A stretch of 50,954 nucleotides of DNA, from positions 1-50,954 of the forward strand of contig JABLXP010000011.1 in the NCBI GenBank assembly GCA_013178045.1. The letters are read 5' to 3'. Positions 25,930 to 35,077 of the stretch are shown in pieces; position 1 is the first letter of the stretch, and each line of letters starts with the position of its first letter. Below the pieces are notes generated by a model. It saw nothing but the letters and a program-made list of their open reading frames with translations. It was not told the origin of the DNA and did no database searches. This DNA comes from Bacillota bacterium. GTDB lineage: Bacteria > Bacillota > Ch66. The position numbers were made by a program, and so were the translations under genes.

Positions 25930-28182
25930 TTACGGTGCCCGTTCCCTGTTAACTGGCGGTACAGAAGGCAACGGAGCGGCTGGCGGTAAACCACCGCTTG
26001 TTGGAGCATTAGTTTGTCCGGGCTGAGTCGGACTGGATTGAGCAGTTCCGTCACCCTCTTCCGGCGGAACCGGTGGGGTAACCTCACCTGGCGGGATTTG
26101 CTCAGGCGAACCACCAGTCGGCGGCACTTCATCACCAGTCACCGATGCTGGCGGCACTTCCTTAGGGAGGCTGGCCGCCGGGTCTTTCTTCAGGCCAAAA
26201 TACTCTTCGAAAACGGCTTTAGCCAAATAACCGGTAGACTCACCCCCGTGGTATCCATACTCGATAATCCCTGCAAAGGCAATCTGCGGGTTGTCGTACG
26301 GGGCGAAAGCCACAAACACCCCATGGAAGTCACCCAGTTTATCATCGCCCTGTCGGCCGGTCTGGGCAGTACCCGTCTTGGCCGCCACTTTTATGTTATC
26401 AGGGAAATCCTTAAACAACCAGTAGGCTGTGCCTCCTGGCTCCGTCACCGCCAGCATGGCCCGTCGCACCTCAGCCATGGTCTCTGGCGTGACGGAAACC
26501 TTATTCAGCAGAGTCGGCTCAAACTGCTTGATCACTTTCCCATCCGGAGCTACTACTCGGTCCACCAGGTAGGGCTTCATCCTTTTCCCGCCGTTGGCTA
26601 ATGTAGCCACGTAGTTCGCCAGCTGAATGATCGTGTAGTCATTGTTTCCCTGACCAATGGACATGTTAAAAGTATCATACGGCTTCCATTCGGTATAGAA
26701 GCGGTATTCTTCCCGATAGGCCGCTTCCAGGGCCTGCCGTTCCTTTTCTTTTTGCTTGAGCAGTTTTTGCTTTTCTGCATCCGTGGCCGCTTGTTGCAAA
26801 GCCGTCTGGTAAGTAGCGTCAAGGTTGGCAAATTTCTTTTGGTACCGGTCGTTAATCAGTTTACTGTTTAGGTCCTGTTTCCACTGCGGTGAGGGTAATA
26901 GTCCCTTGACTTCCCCGGGCAGGTCAATCCCGGTTTTGGAGCCCAGGCCAAATTCCGACGCCACCTTGACAATGTTATCAACACCAGCCAGCCGGCCTGC
27001 TTCCTGGAAGTAGGTATTGCACGAAACGGCCATTCCTCCGTAGAGGTCACGTCGTCCATGCACCCCCCAACAGTTAATGTACGGCGGTAACCAGTACTTC
27101 CCCGTACAATTTACCAAAACCGTTTTCGGGTCAACAGCTTTCGAATCAACTGCCGCCATGGCAGTAATAGGCTTAAACGTCGAACCTGGCGGGTAACTGG
27201 CCGCGATGGCCCGGTTTAAGATGGCCGGTGGTTTGGTACGAAAATAGAAGTCAACCTTCTCTTGCGGAATCGGACCAATGAAATCATTGGGATTAAGCGT
27301 CGGCCGGCTGACCATGGCCAAGACCCCACCCGTTTTGACATCCAGCACAACTGCCGTCCCCGCCTTGGCTTTAGGATACTTTTTCTGTACCCGGGCCAGG
27401 GTCTCATCCATGCTTTTCTCCAGGGTTTCCTGCAGCTTTGCGTCCAGGGTCAAGACCAGATTATTGCCAGGGACCGCCGCCAGGGTAGGTAAATCTTTTA
27501 CTCGGCGACCCTTTACATCCACTTCCACCTGACGTGCCCCGTCTTTTCCACGCAGGTAAGATTCATATGTCTTTTCCAGCCCATCTTTGCCAATCATGTC
27601 TCCCATCTGGTATTCACCATCGGGCATCGCCTCCAGTTCTTTGGCACTGATCTCCCGGACGTAGCCCAATAAGTGACCGGCCAGAGTTTCTCCCACCGCG
27701 CTCGTTCCCGGGTAATAACGCACTGGTTCAACATCAATATAGACCCCGGTCAATTCCTGTCGGCGTTCTTCAAGCCGGACCATGGTTTGCCAGTCGATAT
27801 TTCGTTTAATTACTAACGGCTCATACGGTCGCAGTTTAGGGCTTTTCAACTGCTCCTTAATTGAATCCACAGTAATTTGCGGGTCCTGCAGCACCTCAAC
27901 CAGACGGTTAATGACCCCTTCTTGCTCCTTGGTCCCCAGGTTAGTCAAATATACCGTGTAAACCAGGCGACTCTTGGCCAGAACCTGGCCGTTACGGTCG
28001 AGAATTTCACCCCGTGGGGCATGAACCGCGATCATGCGGATGCGGTTGTCCTCCGACTGCATTTTCCACCGGCTGGTCTGGACAAGTTGTAACATGGCCA
28101 GGCGCAAAAGCATCACGCTGAACACGATGATAACCATTATCCAGTATACTTTTAGTCGATGTTCGATCTGCTTGGTAATCAT
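25930..28182 (-). CDS. mrdA: penicillin-binding protein 2 (elongasome transpeptidase)
   Basis: PBP2 cross-links peptidoglycan during side-wall growth with MreBCD and RodA. The 750-residue protein has an N-terminal membrane helix (about 10-33) and a dimerisation domain. The transpeptidase domain carries S-T-F-K (Ser334), S-C-N (387-389) and K-T-G-T (602-605). Between motifs two and three there is a Lys/Glu/Gln-rich helical insert (about 440-500). Past residue 670 comes a roughly 80-residue Pro/Gly/Ser-rich tail, probably disordered and outside the membrane. The start is the ATG at 28182 with GGGGTGG about six bases upstream; in-frame sequence further upstream lacks such a site. It follows mreD in the mreBCD operon. 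Confidence 0.95.
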   Translation of the reverse strand: MITKQIEHRLKVYWIMVIIVFSVMLLRLAMLQLVQTSRWKMQSEDNRIRMIAVHAPRGEILDRNGQVLAKSRLVYTVYLTNLGTKEQEGVINRLVEVLQDPQITVDSIKEQLKSPKLRPYEPLVIKRNIDWQTMVRLEERRQELTGVYIDVEPVRYYPGTSAVGETLAGHLLGYVREISAKELEAMPDGEYQMGDMIGKDGLEKTYESYLRGKDGARQVEVDVKGRRVKDLPTLAAVPGNNLVLTLDAKLQETLEKSMDETLARVQKKYPKAKAGTAVVLDVKTGGVLAMVSRPTLNPNDFIGPIPQEKVDFYFRTKPPAILNRAIAASYPPGSTFKPITAMAAVDSKAVDPKTVLVNCTGKYWLPPYINCWGVHGRRDLYGGMAVSCNTYFQEAGRLAGVDNIVKVASEFGLGSKTGIDLPGEVKGLLPSPQWKQDLNSKLINDRYQKKFANLDATYQTALQQAATDAEKQKLLKQKEKERQALEAAYREEYRFYTEWKPYDTFNMSIGQGNNDYTIIQLANYVATLANGGKRMKPYLVDRVVAPDGKVIKQFEPTLLNKVSVTPETMAEVRRAMLAVTEPGGTAYWLFKDFPDNIKVAAKTGTAQTGRQGDDKLGDFHGVFVAFAPYDNPQIAFAGIIEYGYHGGESTGYLAKAVFEEYFGLKKDPAASLPKEVPPASVTGDEVPPTGGSPEQIPPGEVTPPVPPEEGDGTAQSSPTQPGQTNAPTSGGLPPAAPLPSVPPVNRERAP

Positions 28183-28254
28183 GTGTCCCACCCCTATACA
28201 ATAAAACCATTCCGATCTGTCGCTACCAGCTTTGGGGTACCGACCCTCTATCAA

Positions 28255-28806
28255 TTACTGCTTCGCTCTGAACATCCCGTTCGCGCAGAACCGATAGAAT
28301 TTTCCGTACACAAAGGGAACCAGAACCGTATTGTAAACCGCTGAGTAAAGGATGAGACTGCGCAGCCAGCCAGCCACAAACAGATGTAATCCGGCCATCC
28401 AACCGAGCAAAGCCATCAACAGGGCATGAAAAATGGTACCAACGAACACCGCGCCTATCGGTACCAGATAATTCTCTTTAAAGACCTTCCCCTCCAGTTG
28501 ACCAGCCACCAGCCCGGTTAAGAACAGCGCCAATGCGTTGAGCCCCACGTGTCGACCAGCCAGGATATCCAGCAGTATTCCCGAAAGGGCCCCAAAAACC
28601 GCTCCCCAACGCGAACCCCGGAGCAAGCTCATCAGGATAACCCAGATTAAAACTAAATCAGGCTTGACTCCACCAATTTCAATCACTTCAAAAACAGTCG
28701 ATTGGAGAAGTATGCTGCAAAACACCAGGAAAAATAACCTGAAATAAAGCAATCGGTACACCCCATCTTCGGCGACATTTGTTGGCAATATTGGTTTCCA
28801 ACACAT
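28255..28806 (-). CDS. mreD: rod shape-determining protein MreD
   Basis: MreD is a small integral membrane protein of the elongasome that binds MreC. The 183-residue product has five or six predicted membrane helices and the family segment K-P-D-L-V-L-I-W-V-I-L-M-S-L-L-R-G-S-R-W-style core in its second to third helices. The start ATG overlaps the mreC stop as TAATG, so it is translationally coupled. The first 15 residues are polar and an in-frame GTG lies after them, so the true start could be slightly further in. It lies between mreC and pbp2 in the standard order. Confidence 0.92.
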   Translation of the reverse strand: MCWKPILPTNVAEDGVYRLLYFRLFFLVFCSILLQSTVFEVIEIGGVKPDLVLIWVILMSLLRGSRWGAVFGALSGILLDILAGRHVGLNALALFLTGLVAGQLEGKVFKENYLVPIGAVFVGTIFHALLMALLGWMAGLHLFVAGWLRSLILYSAVYNTVLVPFVYGKFYRFCANGMFRAKQ

Positions 28807-29666
28807 TATGGTACCGCTCTGGATCTCAGTTCCCGTTTGAGAACAAAGACCTCTTCCAGGTGATTAAAATTGACGTTGGGCCGCACCAGAGCATATTTCA
28901 AGAGGCCGCTCGGCTCCGCCTCTCGGCCTACCTCCACAACCGTCCCAATCGGCAAGCCGCCGGGAAAAATCTCGCTCAAGCCAGAAGTAATGACTGTATG
29001 ACCAACCTCCAGCGGTTCATCATAAGCAATGTGTTTAATCTGCAAAAGCCCATCCCCGGCACCCTCAACAATACCCGGGGTTCGCGTGTCCTGCATGAGA
29101 ACAACTGCGCCAACGGCTCCCTCACCATCAGTGATAAGCAGGACTTCCGCTGTATTCTGGCTGACCGCATTAATTCGCCCCACCAATCCCGCCCCCGTTA
29201 TAACGACCATATTTTTGGTCAATCCGTCCCGGGCTCCCCGGTTAATGGTTAAGGTGCTGTACCAGTTGGAGGGGCTGCGGGCAATCACTCTCGCTGCCAG
29301 AAGCTCGTACTGAGCGGCGTTGGACTCTTTAAACCCCAGCAAATCTCGTAAGCGCTTTAATTCCTGTTGTTCTTCACGTAACCGGTTGTTCTCGAGGCGC
29401 AATTGATTATTTTCGGCGATTAGCGCATCGTTTTGTTGTTTCAACTTTTCTTTACTGATAAATATTCCCGTCAGGTTGTTAACACCCCGAATAACCGCAC
29501 TAACCCCGCCTTGCAGCGGGGTAAATGCACCTCGAACAAAATTACTTAAGGCGGCGACTCCTGGCCGATCTACGGCAGTATATCTCATCATCGCCAGCAA
29601 TCCACCCACAATCAGTACGATGATCACTACCGCTTTAGACCAATGCGCCCGGCTCAAATTTTTCAC
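28806..29666 (-). CDS. mreC: rod shape-determining protein MreC
   Basis: MreC is a bitopic membrane protein that connects MreB inside with PBP2 outside. The 286-residue protein has one N-terminal helix (about 11-27) and a periplasmic-side coiled coil rich in Asn, Leu, Arg and Glu (E-K-L-K-Q-Q-N-D-A-L-I-A-E-N). Two beta-barrel domains follow with S-P-S-N-W-Y-S-T-L-T-I-N-R-G and G-L-V-G-R-I. The start is GTG at 29666, six bases after the mreB stop. The ribosome-binding site is close to it, so an in-frame TTG three codons on is possible. Confidence 0.95.
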   Translation of the reverse strand: MKNLSRAHWSKAVVIIVLIVGGLLAMMRYTAVDRPGVAALSNFVRGAFTPLQGGVSAVIRGVNNLTGIFISKEKLKQQNDALIAENNQLRLENNRLREEQQELKRLRDLLGFKESNAAQYELLAARVIARSPSNWYSTLTINRGARDGLTKNMVVITGAGLVGRINAVSQNTAEVLLITDGEGAVGAVVLMQDTRTPGIVEGAGDGLLQIKHIAYDEPLEVGHTVITSGLSEIFPGGLPIGTVVEVGREAEPSGLLKYALVRPNVNFNHLEEVFVLKRELRSRAVP

Positions 29667-29672
29667 GCCCTT

Positions 29673-30695
29673 CTAACTAACTTTCTTGGGGTTAATTAAC
29701 ACGCGCTTCAAAAAATCGATGTTTTCCAAAACCTTACCGGTCCCCAGGGCTACCGCCGAGAGCGGTTCCTCGGCGATATGCACGGGCATCCCGGTTTCCT
29801 CAGCGACCACCTGATCCAGGCCACGCAGGAGGGAACCACCACCGGCCATCACAATGCCTCGGTCCATAATATCAGCCGCGAGCTCAGGGGGGGTTTTTTC
29901 CAGACAGATCTTGATCGCCTCGATAATGGCTCCCACCGGCTCGGCCAGGGCTTTCTGAATTTCCTCGGCTGTAATCTGCACCGTCTTCGGTAAGCCAGTG
30001 ACCAGGTCCCGACCACGAACTTCGTAAGTTTCGAGCTGACCATCCCAAACAGCCGAACCGATTTTAATCTTGATATCTTCCGCCGTCCGTTCACCGATTA
30101 AAAGATTGTAGTACTTTTTCAAATGATTAATGATTTCTTCATCCATTTCATCTCCGGCGATGCGGATCGACTTGCTGTTCACGATCCCCCCCAGGGAAAT
30201 AACTGCAACTTCCGTCGTCCCACCCCCAATATCTACGATCATATTGCCCGTTGGTTCATGTACGGGAAGACCGGCGCCAATAGCCGCCGCCATCGGTTCC
30301 TCGATTAAATAAGCCTCCTTCGCTCCAGCCTGCAGAGCCGCCTCCCGGACGGCTCTTTCCTCGACCGCTGTAACTCCTGAAGGCACGCTGACAATCACCC
30401 GCGGCCGAAATATAAAACTTCGTTTTTTTAAAGCCTTGGTAATAAAGTGTCTGAGCATGGACTGAGTAACATCAAAGTCTGCGATTACACCATCCTTCAT
30501 CGGTCTAATCGCGACTATGTTGCCTGGCGTCCGCCCAATCATTTCCTTCGCTTCTTCGCCCACTGCCAGTACCTGGCCGGTATCCCGCTGAATTGCCACT
30601 ACTGACGGTTCCCTGAGAATAATTCCTTTCCCGCGTAAGTGCACCAGGGTATTGGCCGTACCTAAATCTATGCCGAGATCTTTAGCAAATATCAT
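29673..30695 (-). CDS. mreB: rod shape-determining actin homologue MreB
   Basis: MreB is the bacterial actin that organises side-wall synthesis. The 340-residue protein has the actin-fold nucleotide motifs [12 protein letters not shown] (residues 6-17), [10 protein letters not shown] and [10 protein letters not shown]. The start is the ATG at 30695 with GGAAGGAG seven or eight bases upstream. In-frame sequence to 30746 runs through the promoter and is not translated. It heads mreB-mreC-mreD-pbp2 from its own near-consensus promoter, downstream of radC. Confidence 0.98.
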   Translation of the reverse strand: MIFAKDLGIDLGTANTLVHLRGKGIILREPSVVAIQRDTGQVLAVGEEAKEMIGRTPGNIVAIRPMKDGVIADFDVTQSMLRHFITKALKKRSFIFRPRVIVSVPSGVTAVEERAVREAALQAGAKEAYLIEEPMAAAIGAGLPVHEPTGNMIVDIGGGTTEVAVISLGGIVNSKSIRIAGDEMDEEIINHLKKYYNLLIGERTAEDIKIKIGSAVWDGQLETYEVRGRDLVTGLPKTVQITAEEIQKALAEPVGAIIEAIKICLEKTPPELAADIMDRGIVMAGGGSLLRGLDQVVAEETGMPVHIAEEPLSAVALGTGKVLENIDFLKRVLINPKKVS

Positions 30696-30717
30696 TGGTC
30701 CAACTCCTTCCCAACTA

Positions 30718-30746
30718 ATTATATTGAACTTTATTAAATATATCAA
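30718..30746 (-). promoter_or_regulatory. sigma-A promoter of the mreBCD-pbp2 operon
   Basis: TTGATA (30746-30741) and TATAAT (30723-30718) have a 17-base spacer, between radC and mreB and about 22 bases from the mreB start codon. Confidence 0.85.
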
Positions 30747-30780
30747 CGCATATGGAATAGGTTATCCGGACCAATATTTG

Positions 30781-31482
30781 TCAACTAATAATTCCCTTCT
30801 CTTTCAGGCTAATAAAGCAACCATCGCCAATAATGATATGGTCGAGCACCTCGACGCCCAAAAGCTTACCTACCTCCACGATGCGTCTGGTCACCTCCAG
30901 GTCTTCTCGGCTGGGGGACGGGTCCCCACTGGGGTGATTATGCACAAGCACAATCGCCGCCGCAGAGCGGCTGATCACCGTACGAAATAGTTCCCGGGGA
31001 TGGACCAGGGATGAGTTAAGACTTCCTATAGAAATTGTATCAATCCCGACCACCTGATTCTTGCTGTTTAAAGCAATCGTGCGAAAATGCTCGCGATCCA
31101 GGAAGCGCATATCGTCCATCACCAGGAGGCTAACATCCTGAGGCGATTTAATGACAGGTCGGATCTCCGGCGATACCGAGGCGACACGGCGTCCCAATTC
31201 AACCGCCGCCTTAATCTGCGTCGCCTTGGCCAACCCGATTCCGCGATACGCACTCAGCTCCTCGACGCTCGCCTCGGCGAGAAAGCGTAAACCTTTTGGT
31301 TGGGCCAGGAGTTGATTAGCTAATTCGAGGACCGTTTCGGTCGGGGTGCCAGTCCGTAACAAAATCGCCAGTAATTCACTATTGGATAAAGATTGTGGCC
31401 CATACTGGGCCAGCCGCTCCCGCGGTCGACAGTTTGCTGGCAGGTCTTTCAGTGTATAGCGGTACTCCATTTCCCTTATCAT
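30781..31482 (-). CDS. radC: RadC family JAB/MPN domain protein
   Basis: RadC proteins were named as DNA repair factors, but their biochemical role is unsettled. The 233-residue protein has an N-terminal helix-hairpin-helix-like region (L-S-A-Y-R-G-I-G-L-A-K-A) and a C-terminal JAMM metalloprotease-like domain with V-H-N-H-P-S-G-D-P-S-P-S and a conserved glutamate upstream. The metal-binding residues are all present, so hydrolase chemistry is possible. ATG at 31482 with a GGGGG stretch about nine bases upstream. The maf-radC-mreB order is common in Firmicutes. Confidence 0.95.
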   Translation of the reverse strand: MIREMEYRYTLKDLPANCRPRERLAQYGPQSLSNSELLAILLRTGTPTETVLELANQLLAQPKGLRFLAEASVEELSAYRGIGLAKATQIKAAVELGRRVASVSPEIRPVIKSPQDVSLLVMDDMRFLDREHFRTIALNSKNQVVGIDTISIGSLNSSLVHPRELFRTVISRSAAAIVLVHNHPSGDPSPSREDLEVTRRIVEVGKLLGVEVLDHIIIGDGCFISLKEKGIIS

Positions 31483-31508
31483 ACTGGATAACCCCCTACA
31501 TCCCCCAA

Positions 31509-32093
31509 CTAGTTCGGACGATTAAGCAAATCCACCCCAAAGTGTCGCAACATCTCGGCCAGTTTCGCTAGCGGCAACCCAACCACATTAAAGAAACACC
31601 CTTCAATCCGGCTCACCAGTAGAGAGCCCAGGCCTTGAATCCCGTAAGCGCCTGCTTTATCGAGCGGTTCACCGGACCGTACATAAGCCCAAATTTCTTC
31701 CTCGGTCAAGGGACGAAAATATACTTCCGTTTTTTCCGCCCCGGTCAGAACTTCACCAGTCGCTGCATTAACTACCGCCACACCAGTCACCACGGTATGG
31801 CTTTTACCGCTTAACTGCTGAAGCATAGCCACCGCCTCATCTGGCGAGGTTGGTTTACCAAAAATATGCCCATCAGAAATAACCAGGGTATCCGCGGCAA
31901 TCACCAGGCCCTCGTCTTCTCCCAGGGCAACAGCCTCAGCTTTCCGCCGAGCCAGTTCCTGGACCAAAGTTTCTGGTGACTGGCCCGGGGTAATCTGCTC
32001 ATCAACTTCACTGACCATAATCCGAAAATTTATACCTAATTGTTCCATTAGTTGTGCCCGTCTGGGTGATGCTGAAGCTAATATGATCTTCAC
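31509..32093 (-). CDS. maf: Maf family nucleotide pyrophosphatase
   Basis: Maf proteins hydrolyse non-canonical or modified nucleoside triphosphates (dTTP/UTP type) and can arrest septation when overproduced. The product begins M-K-I-I-L-A-S-A-S-P-R-R, the family start with its S-A-S-P-R-R active-site loop. It also has A-A-D-T-L-V, G-K-P-T-S-P-D-E-A and K-A-G-A-Y-G-I-Q-G. The start is GTG at 32093, ten bases after AGGAG. An in-frame TTG at 32102 lies almost on the ribosome-binding site and adds three residues. It follows the DUF4321 gene by 13 bases and precedes radC. Confidence 0.95.
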   Translation of the reverse strand: MKIILASASPRRAQLMEQLGINFRIMVSEVDEQITPGQSPETLVQELARRKAEAVALGEDEGLVIAADTLVISDGHIFGKPTSPDEAVAMLQQLSGKSHTVVTGVAVVNAATGEVLTGAEKTEVYFRPLTEEEIWAYVRSGEPLDKAGAYGIQGLGSLLVSRIEGCFFNVVGLPLAKLAEMLRHFGVDLLNRPN

Positions 32094-32106
32094 TTTTTTC
32101 AATCTC

Positions 32107-32367
32107 CTAAAGGCGACGGTAGACTACAAAGGCTAACACAAAGCCTAAAACCGTCATAATATTCAATTTCAACAAAAACCCGAAGGTAATTTTCAACACG
32201 TTGAGGTCAAGGGTCACTGAGGGCAAACCAATAGTTTCGCTCTGTTTGAGAATGGTCCAGTTGGGGAGGAGTTTTCCAAAAGTCTCACCTAACCAGGTCC
32301 CAACAATGCCACCAACAACAAAAAGTATCAACAATACCCAGGGACTTTTATAATTCTTGTAGCTCAT
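32107..32367 (-). CDS. DUF4321 small membrane protein
   Basis: This 86-residue protein of unknown function has two membrane helices (about 11-30 and 58-82) joined by a polar loop. Short conserved segments such as S-P-W-V-L-L-I-L-F-V-V-G-G and G-T-W-L-G-E identify DUF4321, a family common in Clostridia next to maf and radC. ATG start with GGAGG seven bases or so upstream. The 13-base gap to maf suggests the same transcript. Confidence 0.85.
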   Translation of the reverse strand: MSYKNYKSPWVLLILFVVGGIVGTWLGETFGKLLPNWTILKQSETIGLPSVTLDLNVLKITFGFLLKLNIMTVLGFVLAFVVYRRL

Positions 32368-32477
32368 CCTTCTTGCCTCCTGTCTGATGTTAGATTAGGA
32401 GTGCAAAAATCTAATGCTTATCTTTCCCCACGCCCCTAATCCTATTCTCTAGCACTACTGAGGGGTAAATATCTATG

Positions 32478-32507
32478 ACAAATAACGCCTTCCGAGCAGA
32501 AGACGTT
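32478..32507 (-). terminator. rex intrinsic terminator
   Basis: On the minus strand AACGTCTTC (32507-32499) pairs over nine bases, one of them G-U, with GAAGGCGTT (32492-32484), then ATTTGT. It lies just past the rex stop. Confidence 0.65.
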
Positions 32508-32530
32508 ATCAATCAACAAGCCCGTTAAAC

Positions 32531-33166
32531 TTACCTGTTCCTTTGGTAGCCAAGGTAGAAACTTAAGATTTCGAGATTAACTGAAAGATCCACGTGGCGG
32601 ATAACCACATCATCAGGAACATTTAATACCCGGGGCGAGAAGTTTAAGATCGCCCGCACATTAGCCGCTACCAGTTCATTTGCTGTCTCCTGGGCTTCAT
32701 CCGCTGGAACCGTGATGATGCCAATATGCGCGTTCTGCTTGCTTACCACTTCGCGGAGTCGGTCTACACCCATGATCTCCACGTCCGCTAATTTTTGACC
32801 AATCTTCTTGGGGTCATTATCAAAGATCCCCACCACCTTGAAACCACGCTCGAGGAATCCGCCGTACATTGCCAGAGCCGAACCAAGTTTACCGGCACCA
32901 ACGATCACCACATTCCATTGGGTAGTCAGACCAAGGATCTTCATCAAATGACCATAAAGTTCAGAAACATTATATCCTACACCCCGGGTACCAAATTCGC
33001 CAAAGTAGGCTAGATCTTTGCGTACCTGGGCTGACCCAACACCCACTCCTTTTGCAATTTCACCTGATGATATCGTCACGATGCCTTTTCGTTCAACCTG
33101 AGCTAAAAAGCGTGAATAAACAGAAAGGCGTATAATTGTCGCTTCTGGTATTTTCAGGGTTTTCAA
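32531..33166 (-). CDS. rex: redox-sensing transcriptional repressor Rex
   Basis: Rex senses the NADH/NAD+ ratio and represses fermentation and respiration genes until NADH rises. The 211-residue protein has an N-terminal winged-helix domain (V-G-S-A-Q-V-R-K-D-L-A-Y-F-G-E-F-G at about 42-58) and a Rossmann domain with V-I-V-G-A-G-K-L-G-S-A-L. A C-terminal helix swaps between subunits. The start is TTG at 33166 with GGAGGG six bases upstream. No other regulator lies near. I see only half of a Rex operator upstream, so autoregulation is not shown. Confidence 0.97.
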   Translation of the reverse strand: MKTLKIPEATIIRLSVYSRFLAQVERKGIVTISSGEIAKGVGVGSAQVRKDLAYFGEFGTRGVGYNVSELYGHLMKILGLTTQWNVVIVGAGKLGSALAMYGGFLERGFKVVGIFDNDPKKIGQKLADVEIMGVDRLREVVSKQNAHIGIITVPADEAQETANELVAANVRAILNFSPRVLNVPDDVVIRHVDLSVNLEILSFYLGYQRNR

Positions 33167-33385
33167 TAGGTTCCCTCCTTTTTTTAGTCATTCATCCTAA
33201 AGATTAGGAAAATTTAAATTTATATATATACTACTTTAGCCGAGAAAAAACCTTCTAATTTTCCTTGTTTCACAATTTTTTGCAAAAAAATAGCGAAAGC
33301 CCTGGGAACATCCCAAGACTCTTACAGGGTTTAATGTAAACACGCTTCACTGAAAACCATGTTTCTCCTATAAAAACCATTCAGG

Positions 33386-34381
33386 TTAGAAAAAAAACCC
33401 CGTCAGATAGTGTATAATTGCCGACACCAATGCGCTTAAAGGAATAGTCAAAACCCACGCTGTTACAATTGTTTTTGCCGTTCCCCAGCGGACGGCTTTC
33501 ATCCGCTTAGCCGTACCCACACCCATAATTGAAGAAGACACAACGTGGGTGGTACTGACCGGAGCGCCGAAGTGGGTGGCGGTCAAGATCACCAGCGATG
33601 AGTTTAAGTCCGCAGCGAAACCATTAATTGGCTCCAATTTAAAGATTTTTCCCCCCATGGTCTTGATAATCCGCCAGCCCCCTGCTGCAGTCCCCAGAGC
33701 CATCGCGGTCGCGCAACTGACAATAACCCAAAAAGGAACTCGGAAGTCACTGAGCACGCCAGCGCTGACCAAAGCCATGGTAATGATACCCATCGATTTC
33801 TGGGCGTCATTTGAGCCGTGGGAAAAAGACATCATCGCTGCCGATAAGATCTGAAGTTTCCGAAAGAAGTGGTTAACCTTAGCCGGAGACAACCGGCCAA
33901 CCAGCCAGAACAGGAACGTCATGACCAGAAAACCGCTGATCAGACCGATAATCGGGGAAAAGATCAAAGACTCAATAATTTTCGTGAGGCCCTTAAGATT
34001 TAAAGCCCCAAAACCGTGACCGGCTACCACCGCCCCGACCGTCCCGCCGATCAGGGCATGGGAAGAGCTGCTGGGAATACCAAGCAGCCAGGTAAAAATG
34101 TTCCAGAAGATGGCCCCCAACATTGCCGCCACCAAAACATCAGGTGTAACCAGTTGGGGTTCCACAATACCTTTGCCAATTGCTTTCGCCACTTCGGTAC
34201 CGCTCAAGGCACCCACAAAGTTTAAGATCGCTGCCATTGTCACCGCTGTACGCGGTGACATCGCCTTGGTGGAAACAGAAGTAGCTATCGCGTTAGCGGT
34301 GTCGTGAAATCCGTTGATGTAGTCAAAAAGCAGGGCGAGAAAAATTATTATGACCAGAATCACGCCAACACCGCTAAGCAT
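33386..34381 (-). CDS. pit: PiT family inorganic phosphate transporter
   Basis: PiT permeases import metal-phosphate complexes with protons or sodium. The 331-residue protein has about nine or ten membrane helices. Both family signatures are present: G-F-H-D-T-A-N-A-I-A-T near the N-terminus, and S-H-G-S-N-D-A-Q-K-S-M-G at mid-protein. The start ATG overlaps the end of the DUF47 gene by eight bases, so the two are co-translated. Regulation is probably by phosphate, since a Pho-box-like repeat lies upstream of the pair. Confidence 0.95.
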   Translation of the reverse strand: MLSGVGVILVIIIFLALLFDYINGFHDTANAIATSVSTKAMSPRTAVTMAAILNFVGALSGTEVAKAIGKGIVEPQLVTPDVLVAAMLGAIFWNIFTWLLGIPSSSSHALIGGTVGAVVAGHGFGALNLKGLTKIIESLIFSPIIGLISGFLVMTFLFWLVGRLSPAKVNHFFRKLQILSAAMMSFSHGSNDAQKSMGIITMALVSAGVLSDFRVPFWVIVSCATAMALGTAAGGWRIIKTMGGKIFKLEPINGFAADLNSSLVILTATHFGAPVSTTHVVSSSIMGVGTAKRMKAVRWGTAKTIVTAWVLTIPLSALVSAIIHYLTGFFF

Positions 34382-35003
34382 ATTTCAGCGCCACTCCTTT
34401 GAGCAAGTTCGCCACGTCTTCACAGTGATCAAGGGCAGTCTCCAGGTGCTCGTAGACTTCTTTCCACTTAATCACTTCAATCGGGTCTTTAACCTGGTCG
34501 AAGAGAGTAGCCACACCCAGCCGATAGAGGTGATCCCCCTTATTCTCAAACTGTTTAATCATTTCACACCTTTGTAAGACCTGATCGTAATTCGCTTTGA
34601 GATCCTCAAGTTTTAAAATAACCTGCTTGATCTCTTCCGTTGCTTTAAGCAACACCGCAGCCAATTCCCGAACATCAGACGTTGGCCGCCCGGTTCTATA
34701 GAGAACCATCTTCTCAATGGTACCGTGAATATGGTCCAGGATACGGTCAAGCTCTCTGGCTAAAGTGTAAATGTCCTCCCGGTCAAAGGGAGTAAGAAAG
34801 GTCTGATTCAGTTTATCCAGAATCGTCTGAATGACGCTATCCCCCTCATCTTCGAGTCGATTGATCTCCACTAGCTTTTCCGGCATGCGCTCGTATTCAT
34901 CCATCGCGTCCAGCAAGACCGTTGCTCCTGAACAAACAATTTCCGAGCTATCACGAAAAAGTTCATAAAACTTATCTTCTTTCGGTTTTAAGTTCCATCC
35001 CAA
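34374..35003 (-). CDS. DUF47 (PhoU-like) phosphate transport accessory protein
   Basis: DUF47 proteins are helical PhoU relatives encoded next to PiT transporters, and they are thought to control them. The 209-residue protein is all-helical, with PhoU-like segments such as E-G-D-S-V-I-Q-T-I-L-D-K-L-N and F-D-R-E-D-I-Y-T-L-A-R-E-L-D-R-I-L-D, and a second repeat toward the C-terminus. The start is TTG at 35003 with AGGAGGGG about six bases upstream. The stop overlaps pit. It is first in the unit behind a TATAAT and two TTAACA repeats. Confidence 0.93.
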   Translation of the reverse strand: MGWNLKPKEDKFYELFRDSSEIVCSGATVLLDAMDEYERMPEKLVEINRLEDEGDSVIQTILDKLNQTFLTPFDREDIYTLARELDRILDHIHGTIEKMVLYRTGRPTSDVRELAAVLLKATEEIKQVILKLEDLKANYDQVLQRCEMIKQFENKGDHLYRLGVATLFDQVKDPIEVIKWKEVYEHLETALDHCEDVANLLKGVALKYA

Positions 35004-35050
35004 GTTAAACCCCTCCTAGAGAAGTGGCTGATCACTTTATTACCAGTGTT

Positions 35051-35056
35051 ATTATA
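35051..35056 (-). promoter_or_regulatory. -10 element of the DUF47-pit operon
   Basis: The minus strand reads TATAAT at 35056-35051, about 48 bases upstream of the TTG start. No good -35 stands at 17 bases, which suits an activator-dependent promoter. Confidence 0.6.
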
Positions 35057-35077
35057 GCATACTGTATTCCTGTCCGA

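Noticed and set aside
33270-33295. Possible Rex operator upstream of rex (TTGTGAAA on the minus strand)
   Set aside because: Only one half-site is present. The second half of the TTGTGAAnnnnTTCACAA pattern is missing.
33300-33333. Hairpin-like CCCTGGGAACATCCC segment after pit
   Set aside because: The pairing has mismatches, and the T run is more than ten bases from the stem, so it is not a confident terminator.
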